Shown here: positions 43,644-51,512 of the stretch, piece by piece | Layout of the letters: every line of letters starts with the position of its first letter | Position numbering within the stretch: position 1 is the first letter of the stretch | Origin: CAVWZH01 sp963765285 | GTDB lineage: Bacteria; Acidobacteriota; Terriglobia; Terriglobales; Acidobacteriaceae | Direction of reading: 5' to 3' | NCBI GenBank assembly: GCA_963765285.1 | Contig: CAVXVR010000004.1 | Coordinates: forward strand, 496,001-560,000 | Length of the DNA stretch: 64,000 nucleotides | Notes under the pieces: generated by a model | What the model was told of the DNA's origin: nothing | Seen by the model: only the letters and a program-made list of their open reading frames with translations | The model's database searches: none | Program-made: the position numbers and the translations under genes

Positions 43644-46600
43644 CTAAAAAACAAGCCTCAGCGCAAACTGAATCACGCGCGGGTTGCCCACGGTTTGCGT
43701 GACTTTCCCAAAGGTGCCCCCAGAAGCGAGGTCCGAACCGGGCGTCGAGGATAAGCCGGGCGCATTGAATTGTGCATGGTTGAAGAGATTGAAGAACTCA
43801 GCCCGGAAATCGACTCCGATCTGCTCCCGCACCTGGAAGTGCTTGATGGCAGAAAAGTCTGTGTTGACATAGTCAGGTCCATAGACCGGTGCACGGGCTG
43901 CAGTCCCAAGCTGGCCCGGCGGCGGGGCGACAAAGCACTGGGTATTAAACCACTTGCCCAAGGTCGGGTTGCTGCTCTTGGGGTCACAAATCTGCTCAGG
44001 GCGGTTCCAGGTGGCGAAATTGTCCAGGAAATTCACCCCTGACTGATTGAAACTGTCGTAAATGTAAATCGGGAACCCTGAGAGCACTCTTTCAATCACA
44101 TTGACCGACCAACCTCCCAGGATCGCGTTGGTCGCTCCATTCCAGTCGCCACCAAACTGCTTGCCCTTGCCCAACGGCAGGTCATAGAGCACGCTGGCGG
44201 TGAACTGGTTATTCAGGTTGAGCCCAGACAGGCCCCAATCCGCTCTGGCCGTTCCCGGCAAGGGCCAATAGGTAGCTCCGCTGTTGCTGCCCAGGCCGTC
44301 AGGCAACCCGGAGTCGAACGTGCGCGAATAGGTATAGCCCAAAAGCATGTAGAGGCCGTGCCGTATGCTCTTGGTCTCAGCTTTCACTTGAAGCGAATCG
44401 TATCGAGCCGCTCCTGTGTCGGTGAAGTTGGAAACATAGTTAAACTGGAATGGCGCCGTCGGCCCAAGTCCGCAGCCCAGGTGGTAGTTGGGATTTGTGA
44501 AGCACGCCGAAGGCGACCCCACATTCATGTTCAGGCCATTCACCAGAAGGCGGGAGCTGCGTGATCCTGCATAGCCGGCGGTCAACACGATGTTGCCCGG
44601 CAGTTGATGCTCGATGTTCAAATTGAACTGCTGAATCATGCCCGGCTTGAAGTTGAGGTTCTGCGACTGGACGGTGCCAAAGAAATCGGTGATGGGCGGA
44701 GGACTGGTAAAAACACCGCTACCAACCGGGTACCCCCCCGAGATCACGCAAAACGTGCCAGGGGCAGTAGTGGGGAATACCGGGTCTGTGCAGGCTCCCG
44801 GGAAGCCAAACGGGCCCAAACCCGATGACCCCTGGAACGGGAGGTTATTGGGCAATCCTTGCCCGCCTATATTCCACGAAGAGTCGTGGAAAATGGCATA
44901 CCCGCCCCGCAGCACCGTAGTCTGACTGCCCAGCACCTTCCAACTCAGTCCGATCCGCGGTTCAAGACCGCTCTTGTCAAATTCGACGCCCACTCGGCTG
45001 TCGGTGTTAAGGCCTGGAACGAGGAGATTGCATGTCGGTTGGGGCGTGCAAGTACTGTTAAAGACAAAATTCGCCTGCCGGTTTCCCGCCTCAGTGATGG
45101 GCGTCTGCAACGCCCATGCCAGGCCCAAATTCAGAGTCAGATTCGGTGTCACCCGCCAATTGTCCTCGACATAGGGACGGAACAATTTCCAGCGCCGGCC
45201 GGTCGTTGCTCCCTGAAACGTCTGATCATGTTCCCCGAAGGTGTATAGGCCCATCAGCAGGTCTGCCATGGCGTCCTTGCTCTGCTGGCCAATGCCGAAA
45301 AACCCATCCTGAAAAGAGTCGGTCAGCACATTCATCTGCATGGCGCGTATGGATCCGCCAATTTTGATATCGTGCTTGCCGCGAATCATATCGAACGAAT
45401 CGGCGATGGAGAACACGTTGGTCCCGCCCTGGAACGGCGCGAAGCCGCGATCTCCCAGCGACCAGTAGCCCCCGGCCGGCGGCTGGATCGAAGTGAGGCC
45501 GCAACTGATGCAGTATTGCGAGGACTGGTTAACGATTCCCGGAATCTGCCCGCCAGGGTTGCACACGGCGTCCAGATTGGCGTTCGGGATACCGATGTTG
45601 TTCCCTTCGCAGGTGCCGTAGCCGTAAGACTTGATGAAGTTGAAAATCCGGTTGAAGCCGCCACTGATCTGATTGATCGAGCTGCTGGAGAAAATGTGGG
45701 TTTCCGAGATGGCGATGTTACGCCCATGGTTGTCGATATTCTGCGTGCTCCCGAAAGGCGTGGCTTCCGCGAACCCGGTTAGACCGGTCGGCGTCGAACC
45801 TCCCGGAACGAGTGATTTGGCCTGATCGTAGCTGAACCGGGCAAACACGCTGTCCTTGCTGGAAAAGTTGTGATCCAGGCGAACATCGAATTCCCCTTCG
45901 TTGAGGCTCCGCACTGGGGCATTCGTGAAATTAAAGCCCGCGCTTGAGGCGTTGGGTACATTGGTTCCTGGATAAAGCCGAATCAGCTTTTGCCCGACCG
46001 AGTCGGCCAAGCCACCCGCACCCGTCGGAATCTTGTTGCAGGGGTTGCCGGCCTGTTGAGTTCCATCGGCGTTTACAGCGGTAGGGTTACCCGCGCCATC
46101 ACACTGGAACGGGCCACCCGCATACGGGTTGACTAAATCCAGGAAACCGTCCGCATTTTTGGTAACGCCGTCGAAGGCATTGGGCCGCGCCTGACCCAGG
46201 GGATCGTCGGAAAAGTCCCCGCCCATCATTGCACTGGTTGGGAGCAAGCCCGTGGATTCGATTCCGTGGCGCTGCCTCTTGGCCTGATAGTCAAGAAAGA
46301 AGAAGGTTTTGTCTTTCTGAATAGCCCCGCCGAGCGCACCGCCGAACTGGTTCAGATTGAACTGCTCTCTAGTCGCAGCGAAATAACTCCGGGCGTCCAG
46401 TTTTGTATTGCGGAAGTATTCAAACAGCGATCCGTGAAAGTTGTTGGTGCCTGATTTCGTCGTCACCAGGACAGTCGGACCCGCGCGCGTGCCGTATTCC
46501 GCCGAATAGTTGTAGGTCATCACCTTGAATTCCTGGATGGCGTCAATCGAAGGCAAAATTGCGATTCCACCGGCGGTCAGTTCGTTATTGTCATTGCCAT

Positions 46601-47213
46601 CCAGCAGCCAATCCGTGCTCTGCGGGCGCGACCCTCCAACCGACAGTGAGTACGAACCGCGAGCCGAAGCCTCGCTGGTGGCGCCGCCGTTAAAGAAGCT
46701 GTTGGGGTTGGTCTCTTGGGTTGTACCCGGCGTGAGCGTGGCCAACTGAACAAAATCGCGGCCATTCAAGGGAAGATCAGCCACCTGCTGCGAGGTAATG
46801 ACTTGGCCCAAACTTGGAGTCGTGGTCTCGACCGCCACTTCCGTCGCGTTTACTTCCACCGTCGAGGCTACTGACGCGGGCGTCAGGGTGAAGTCCAGCT
46901 CGCGGTGCTCATCGACTTGCAGCCGAACATCTTTTTCTTCGGCTGTCTGGAATCCCTTTGCTTCCACCCGAACCGTAAAGAAGGCGACCGGCAACAGCGG
47001 CACAAGATAATGCCCGCTGTCGTCGGTAGTCGTCTCGCGAGACACGCCTGTGCCTTGCGACGTGACTTTCACCGCCGCCCCGGAAATGACTGACCCAGTC
47101 TTGTCGGAAACCGTGCCGGAAAAACTTCCGGTGGCTTGACCATAAAGAAGTGGACAAACGGAGAGCCCGAGCAAACACACCGCTGCTGCGAAAAACGTTT
47201 TCTTAGTCAGCAT
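43644..47213 (-). CDS. Oar-type TonB-dependent outer-membrane receptor
   Basis: 1189 residues from an ATG at 47213. That ATG is chosen over an open frame reaching 47615 because a signal peptide (FFAAAVCLLGLSVCPLLYGQ) starts there and GGGGGAA precedes it. Domains: a carboxypeptidase-regulatory beta-sandwich (GSFSGTVSDKTGSVISGAAV, about 25-110); a plug domain (TPSLGQVITSQQVADLPLNG; NDNNELTAGG; YSAEYGTRAGPTVLVTTKSG); then a large barrel ending in an aromatic FALRLVF. It would import a polymer or large nutrient through the outer membrane with TonB energy; the neighbours suggest nucleosides or related material (inference). It has its own promoter and terminator. Confidence 0.93.
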   Translation of the reverse strand: MLTKKTFFAAAVCLLGLSVCPLLYGQATGSFSGTVSDKTGSVISGAAVKVTSQGTGVSRETTTDDSGHYLVPLLPVAFFTVRVEAKGFQTAEEKDVRLQVDEHRELDFTLTPASVASTVEVNATEVAVETTTPSLGQVITSQQVADLPLNGRDFVQLATLTPGTTQETNPNSFFNGGATSEASARGSYSLSVGGSRPQSTDWLLDGNDNNELTAGGIAILPSIDAIQEFKVMTYNYSAEYGTRAGPTVLVTTKSGTNNFHGSLFEYFRNTKLDARSYFAATREQFNLNQFGGALGGAIQKDKTFFFLDYQAKRQRHGIESTGLLPTSAMMGGDFSDDPLGQARPNAFDGVTKNADGFLDLVNPYAGGPFQCDGAGNPTAVNADGTQQAGNPCNKIPTGAGGLADSVGQKLIRLYPGTNVPNASSAGFNFTNAPVRSLNEGEFDVRLDHNFSSKDSVFARFSYDQAKSLVPGGSTPTGLTGFAEATPFGSTQNIDNHGRNIAISETHIFSSSSINQISGGFNRIFNFIKSYGYGTCEGNNIGIPNANLDAVCNPGGQIPGIVNQSSQYCISCGLTSIQPPAGGYWSLGDRGFAPFQGGTNVFSIADSFDMIRGKHDIKIGGSIRAMQMNVLTDSFQDGFFGIGQQSKDAMADLLMGLYTFGEHDQTFQGATTGRRWKLFRPYVEDNWRVTPNLTLNLGLAWALQTPITEAGNRQANFVFNSTCTPQPTCNLLVPGLNTDSRVGVEFDKSGLEPRIGLSWKVLGSQTTVLRGGYAIFHDSSWNIGGQGLPNNLPFQGSSGLGPFGFPGACTDPVFPTTAPGTFCVISGGYPVGSGVFTSPPPITDFFGTVQSQNLNFKPGMIQQFNLNIEHQLPGNIVLTAGYAGSRSSRLLVNGLNMNVGSPSACFTNPNYHLGCGLGPTAPFQFNYVSNFTDTGAARYDSLQVKAETKSIRHGLYMLLGYTYSRTFDSGLPDGLGSNSGATYWPLPGTARADWGLSGLNLNNQFTASVLYDLPLGKGKQFGGDWNGATNAILGGWSVNVIERVLSGFPIYIYDSFNQSGVNFLDNFATWNRPEQICDPKSSNPTLGKWFNTQCFVAPPPGQLGTAARAPVYGPDYVNTDFSAIKHFQVREQIGVDFRAEFFNLFNHAQFNAPGLSSTPGSDLASGGTFGKVTQTVGNPRVIQFALRLVF

Positions 47214-47305
47214 CGTTTCCCCCACGTTGGCGGCCACTGCGCGAGTGGCGAGCCAGGGCGCTATTGGTACAATCACGCGCGAAGCGTCCTTATTGATTGT
47301 CCGGT

Positions 47306-47335
47306 CATATAACGTGACTGGCGCGCGGTTGTCAA
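47306..47335 (-). promoter_or_regulatory. Sigma70 promoter of the Oar receptor gene
   Basis: On the minus strand a perfect TTGACA (47330-47335) stands 17-18 bases before TTATAT/TATATG (47306-47312). The leader to the ATG at 47213 would be about 86 bases. Confidence 0.7.
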
Positions 47336-47376
47336 GATGTATCGCGCCGCGTTCAGAAACCGCGATAGGTGAAAAT

Positions 47377-49116
47377 TCATTTTTGAATCGGTTCGTTGGC
47401 TTCGCGGACGCGCAGAATCTGGTTGACCTCGAGGTTCTCCAATCGCTGCAACGTTCCGCTAGGCCAGCGGATCTCGATCGCATCCACCTTTTTCGCCTCA
47501 CCCAAGCCGAAGTGCAGACGGAAATCGCTCTGCGAAATGTAGCCGCCGCCGCTGCGCACTTCCTGAGTCTGCTGGTGAGTACCCACGCGGAGAGTGACGC
47601 GCGCGCCGATTGCATCCCGATTGGACTTGGTCCCCTCCAACTTCAGCAGCAGCCAGTTGCCATGCTCGCCATAGTTCTTCAGCAGGCTGGGTCGGTCATG
47701 GCTGTTGTTCACCAGGATTTCGACGGAGCCATCGTTATCGAAATCAGCGGCGGCGACGCCATGACTGTTAAACGGCGTGCTAATTCCCGGGCCAGATTCC
47801 ATGGAGATATCGCGGAACTTGCCGTTGCCTTCGTTCCAGTACAGGAGCTTGCGCTCCCGGAAGGTATTGTTCAGCCCTTTGGTGTCGACTTCGGGATAAA
47901 CGTGGCCGTTGGCCATGAAAATATCCGGCCGGCCGTCGTTGTCGACATCAACGAAAAGCGTGCCCCATCCCAGGAACTGAAGATTCTTGCCCAGTCCGGC
48001 CGCGGAAGTGACATCGGAGAAACTTCCGTCGCGGTTGTTGTGGTAGAGCGTAGCGGTATCATCCGAGAAATTTGTTTTGACGATATCGAGCCAGCCGTCG
48101 CCATCGTAGTCGATCGCGTCGCTCCCCATGCCGGCTTGCTCGCGGCCTTCGTCGTTGAAAGCGACACCATTCTCGAGGGCAGTTTCGGTGAACGTTCCGT
48201 CGTGGTTGTTGTGAAACAGCAAACTCGGCGTGGAGTCACACGCTACGTAAATATCAGGCCAGCCGTCGTTGTCGAAGTCTCCGGTCAGAACGGTGAAACA
48301 GTAGAATGGCGGGGCCTTGGCGATTCCGGACTTTTCGCTCACATCGCTGAAGGTGCCGTCGCCGTTGTTTCGGAAGAGCTGGCTGTGCGTCCCTTTCAGT
48401 CCTCGCGGGCCGCACATGACTGGGATACCCTTCCACTGACAGGCATCGTTGCTGCCGGGTTCGGGAGTGTGCGCGGGATCGAAATCGACATAGTGAGTGA
48501 TGAAAAGATCGAGTTTGCCGTCGCGATCATAGTCAACGAAAGCGCAGCCCGTGGACCAGCGCACGTCGTCATGCCAGAGGCCCGCTTTCCGGGTAACGTC
48601 GGTGAAAGTGCCGTCTCCGTTGTTGCGCAAGAGGACGTCGTGTCCCCAGAAAGTAACGAAGAGGTCGACAGCACCGTCGTTGTCGTAGTCGCCGGCGCAG
48701 ACTCCCTGGCCCCAACCCTTCAATCCAACGCCGGCCTTGCCTGTCACGTCGGTAAAAGTGCCATCGTGATTATTGCGGTAGAGGTGACTGGTGGGCTCTT
48801 GCCCTCCTGGGAAGTCTTCGAGTTTGCTGCCGTTAACTAAGAAGATATCGGGCCAGCCGTCGTTGTCGAAGTCGACGAAAGCCGCTCCGCTGCCGGTGGT
48901 TTCGATAATGTAGCGTTTGGTTTTATCGCCTCCGTCTTCGGTTTTGGCGGTCACGTTTGCTTTTTCGGCGATATCAATAAAGTTAACCTTGGGCAGACGG
49001 GTCGCTTCAGCCTTGGTAGTGGGTGTGGAAGTCGAAGGATGCTCTTGCGCGTGAGAATAGGAAAATGCCAGCAACCCCGAGACGATGATTGCGGAAACCG
49101 TGAGCCGGGAATTCAT
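47377..49116 (-). CDS. CRTAC1-family exported protein (VCBS/FG-GAP repeats plus ASPIC/UnbV)
   Basis: 579 residues with signal peptide (VSAIIVSGLLAFSYSHAQ). At least six Ca-binding FG-GAP/VCBS repeats of the type FVDFDNDGWPDIFLVNGS, DYDNDGAVDLFVTFWGHD and DYDRDGKLDLFITHYVDFD build an integrin-like propeller. An ASPIC/UnbV domain at the C-terminus has IGARVTLRVGTHQQTQEVRSG, GYISQSDFRLHFGLG and IEIRWPSGTLQRLENL. The repeated Asp codons create a long antisense open frame that is not a gene. Function unknown; often found near TonB receptors and TPR proteins in this phylum (recollection). Confidence 0.92.
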   Translation of the reverse strand: MNSRLTVSAIIVSGLLAFSYSHAQEHPSTSTPTTKAEATRLPKVNFIDIAEKANVTAKTEDGGDKTKRYIIETTGSGAAFVDFDNDGWPDIFLVNGSKLEDFPGGQEPTSHLYRNNHDGTFTDVTGKAGVGLKGWGQGVCAGDYDNDGAVDLFVTFWGHDVLLRNNGDGTFTDVTRKAGLWHDDVRWSTGCAFVDYDRDGKLDLFITHYVDFDPAHTPEPGSNDACQWKGIPVMCGPRGLKGTHSQLFRNNGDGTFSDVSEKSGIAKAPPFYCFTVLTGDFDNDGWPDIYVACDSTPSLLFHNNHDGTFTETALENGVAFNDEGREQAGMGSDAIDYDGDGWLDIVKTNFSDDTATLYHNNRDGSFSDVTSAAGLGKNLQFLGWGTLFVDVDNDGRPDIFMANGHVYPEVDTKGLNNTFRERKLLYWNEGNGKFRDISMESGPGISTPFNSHGVAAADFDNDGSVEILVNNSHDRPSLLKNYGEHGNWLLLKLEGTKSNRDAIGARVTLRVGTHQQTQEVRSGGGYISQSDFRLHFGLGEAKKVDAIEIRWPSGTLQRLENLEVNQILRVREANEPIQK

Positions 49117-49236
49117 GCGCTTTTTCTTGCGTTCGAGCCAACATCTTACCTCTTATTCATCCGCGGCACTGCACGGGGTATCGCTGCTTTCGAATCGGCA
49201 TAAGAAGTAAGAGGGTAAGAAAGAAGAGGAGAGCCG

Positions 49237-50214
49237 TCAGCCATTGGCACGCGCTACCAGAAGAATCGCGAAGCAGTAAAAGACAAACATGAAGAACAAG
49301 TATATCTTGGCCTTGTCCGGCGCTCCGGCAAATTCCTTCCACACAAACACGCCCCACAGCGCGGCGACCATGGGGGCCGATTGTCCGATGGCGTAGGAAA
49401 TCGCGACTCCCGTAAAGCTGGCCGCGACCAGATTGAAAACCATTCCAACGCCCCAAATCACGCCGCCAAGAAGACCCAGTGCATGTCCGGAGATCGGCCC
49501 GCTGAAGAACCCGGCAAAGTTGACCGGTTCCCCGACCAGCGGTTTTTTCATGAAGTACACATTCCAGACAAAACACGAGAGCAAAGCGCCGAGTGTGAGG
49601 AATACGGCAATGCTGTAGGGCCCGAGGGTATTGCCGTTGGTCATGGCACGCGTCGCAAAAGGCGCCCAAAGCCCCATCAGAACGCCAGACACGACACAAG
49701 TGACGATGCTCTTCTTTGTAACCGAGCGGCCGGCGCTGGCCAGGCTTCCGTAGGCTTTTCCGTCGAGGACGACCGCGATGAGAGCACAGACCACGCCACC
49801 AGCCAGCAGCACGGCACTGCCTTTTGGCTGGAGCACATAGCTCGAAATCACACCCACCACGAGCGCAATCCCGATCGAAACCGGAAAAGCGATCGCCAGA
49901 CCCGCCATATCAATCGCTGCCACCAGCAGCAGGTTGGCGAGGTTAAAAATGGCGCCTCCCACCATCGTCGAAACAATATTGGAAGTATCGGCAGCGTGCA
50001 CATTGTTCAGGAAGCTGGAAGCATCATGGGCCGTGCTCCCCATGGTGAGGGCAAGGATCAGCGAGATCGAGAAGATTCCAACGGCATAGTCCCAATAGAA
50101 CAGTTCGAAACGATAATTCTTAACGCCCTTGAAAGTGTTGGCCCAGGAGCCCCAGCAAATGGCGCTCGTGATCATCATCAGCAGCGCGAAGTTGAGACTG
50201 TGGGGTGTGAACAT
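49237..50214 (-). CDS. GRP/ureide-permease-like DMT-fold transporter
   Basis: 325 residues with ten predicted membrane segments. It begins FALLMMITSAICWGSWANTF, the pattern of the glucose/ribose-uptake and ureide-permease families (tandem 5-helix DMT fold). Other features are LLVAAIDMAGLAIAFPVSIG and LGLLGGVIWGVGMVFNL. Substrates in related families are sugars (glucose, ribose, rhamnose) or allantoin-like ureides. Divergent from deoC and near a ribokinase gene, so free ribose or deoxyribose is a reasonable guess. 50215-50418 holds no gene. Confidence 0.8.
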   Translation of the reverse strand: MFTPHSLNFALLMMITSAICWGSWANTFKGVKNYRFELFYWDYAVGIFSISLILALTMGSTAHDASSFLNNVHAADTSNIVSTMVGGAIFNLANLLLVAAIDMAGLAIAFPVSIGIALVVGVISSYVLQPKGSAVLLAGGVVCALIAVVLDGKAYGSLASAGRSVTKKSIVTCVVSGVLMGLWAPFATRAMTNGNTLGPYSIAVFLTLGALLSCFVWNVYFMKKPLVGEPVNFAGFFSGPISGHALGLLGGVIWGVGMVFNLVAASFTGVAISYAIGQSAPMVAALWGVFVWKEFAGAPDKAKIYLFFMFVFYCFAILLVARANG

Positions 50215-50329
50215 GGCTTTGGCTTGAATCGCGCCGTAGCCTAGCCTCGTGACCCGGCAGTGTCAAGCCGAAACTCGCTCGCGGCACCCGCCGGACTTGC
50301 AGACAATGCATCTTCATACGCATCTGCCG

Positions 50330-50335
50330 TACAAT
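50330..50335 (+). promoter_or_regulatory. Candidate -10 box for deoC
   Basis: TACAAT in the divergent spacer, about 83 bases before the GTG start; no clear -35. Confidence 0.3.
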
Positions 50336-50418
50336 GACACGACGAAGAGCGGCTCGCTTGGTGACGGGCGAATTGCAGTTTTCAGGCGGCGAGCCGAATC
50401 CTGGCGGAGAACCTCCAA

Positions 50419-51480
50419 GTGTCGCTGGACCACAACCCGTGGACCAATGTCGCGCATAATCTGAGCCGCCCCAGCGGAGCCACTCAGGTCCCACGCGGCG
50501 AAACTGCCATCGCTTCGCTTGCCGGGCGGTCCCTGCTTTCAAACACCGGCATCCCCCTCAACCTGGATTGGGTAAAAGAGGTCCGGGTCAACACCAGCGC
50601 AGTCGAGCGCCGGGCTCAAACCCACGTGGCACGAAGAACGGTGAAGAAAGAGTGGCAGGCCGCATGGCTGCTGCGGGCAATTTCGTGCATGGATCTGACC
50701 ACACTTTCCGGCGATGACACCGAAGAGCGGGTTCGCCGTTTGTGCGCGAAAGCCCTCCAACCCATCCAGCAGGATGTGGTCGAAAGGCTGGGGATACAGG
50801 AACTGGGAATCAAGGTTGCCGCAGTGTGTGTCTATCACACGTTTGTGGAAACCGCCTTGCGCGCCGTGGAAGGCTCGGGCGTTCGGGTCGCAGCGGTGTC
50901 CACGGGATTTCCCGCCGGCCTGTCATCGTTTCCTGAGCGCGTGGCTGAAATTCGCCGCTCGGTGGAAGCCGGAGCCGACGAGATCGATGTTGTAATCACA
51001 CGGGCCCATGTGTTTGCCGGTCGCTGGCAGGCGCTCTACGATGAAATTGCCACTTTCAAGCAGGCCTGCGGACTGGCTCACATGAAGGTGATTCTGGGTG
51101 CAGGCGACTTGTTGACTCTGCGGAATGTAGCGCGGGCCAGCTTTGTGTCCATGATGGCCGGCGCGGACTTCATCAAGACGTCCACCGGCAAAGAACCGAC
51201 CAACGCAACCTTGCCTGTTGGCTTCGTGATGGCTCGCGCGATTCGCAATTACGCGGAGCAGACCGGCATGGCGGTAGGCTTCAAACCGGCGGGAGGCATT
51301 CGCACTGCGAAGCAATCTCTCGATTGGCTGGCCATGATTAAGGATGAGCTTGGCTTGTCGTGGATGCGAGCAGAGCTTTTCCGCTTTGGCGCCAGCGGAT
51401 TGCTGGGGGATATTGAGCGGCAGCTGGAGCATTACGTGACCGGGCGTTATTCGGCGGAGTACCGCCATCCCATCGCCTAG
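50419..51480 (+). CDS. deoC: Deoxyribose-phosphate aldolase, eukaryote-like (DERA) type
   Basis: 353 residues, longer than E. coli DeoC (259). The core is strikingly like human DERA as I recall it: ARRTVKKEWQAAWLLRAIS, MDLTTLSGDDT, AAVCVYHTFVETAL, AGADEIDVVI, FIKTSTGKE with Schiff-base Lys253, GFKPAGGIRTAK with the second active-site Lys289, and a C-terminal HYVTGRYSAEY. It cleaves 2-deoxyribose-5-phosphate to glyceraldehyde-3-phosphate and acetaldehyde. The first ~50 residues (MSLDHNPWTNVAHNLSRPSG...) are not part of the core. GTG start, CGGAGA upstream. The next gene, an aldehyde dehydrogenase, begins 32 bases later. Confidence 0.94.
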   Translation: MSLDHNPWTNVAHNLSRPSGATQVPRGETAIASLAGRSLLSNTGIPLNLDWVKEVRVNTSAVERRAQTHVARRTVKKEWQAAWLLRAISCMDLTTLSGDDTEERVRRLCAKALQPIQQDVVERLGIQELGIKVAAVCVYHTFVETALRAVEGSGVRVAAVSTGFPAGLSSFPERVAEIRRSVEAGADEIDVVITRAHVFAGRWQALYDEIATFKQACGLAHMKVILGAGDLLTLRNVARASFVSMMAGADFIKTSTGKEPTNATLPVGFVMARAIRNYAEQTGMAVGFKPAGGIRTAKQSLDWLAMIKDELGLSWMRAELFRFGASGLLGDIERQLEHYVTGRYSAEYRHPIA

Positions 51481-51512
51481 TGACGAACTAGAAACGGATT
51501 GATCACACCCGA

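Noticed and set aside
47214..47615. N-terminal extension of the Oar receptor by 134 codons
   Set aside because: It would overlap the end of the CRTAC1 gene and place the signal peptide internally. The promoter at 47306-47335 also lies inside it.
47227..48840. A 537-codon open frame on the plus strand opposite the CRTAC1 gene
   Set aside because: The opposite strand encodes clear Ca-binding repeats and a C-terminal UnbV domain. The antisense frame stays open because repeated GAC/GAT Asp codons read as GTC/ATC, and its protein resembles nothing I know.
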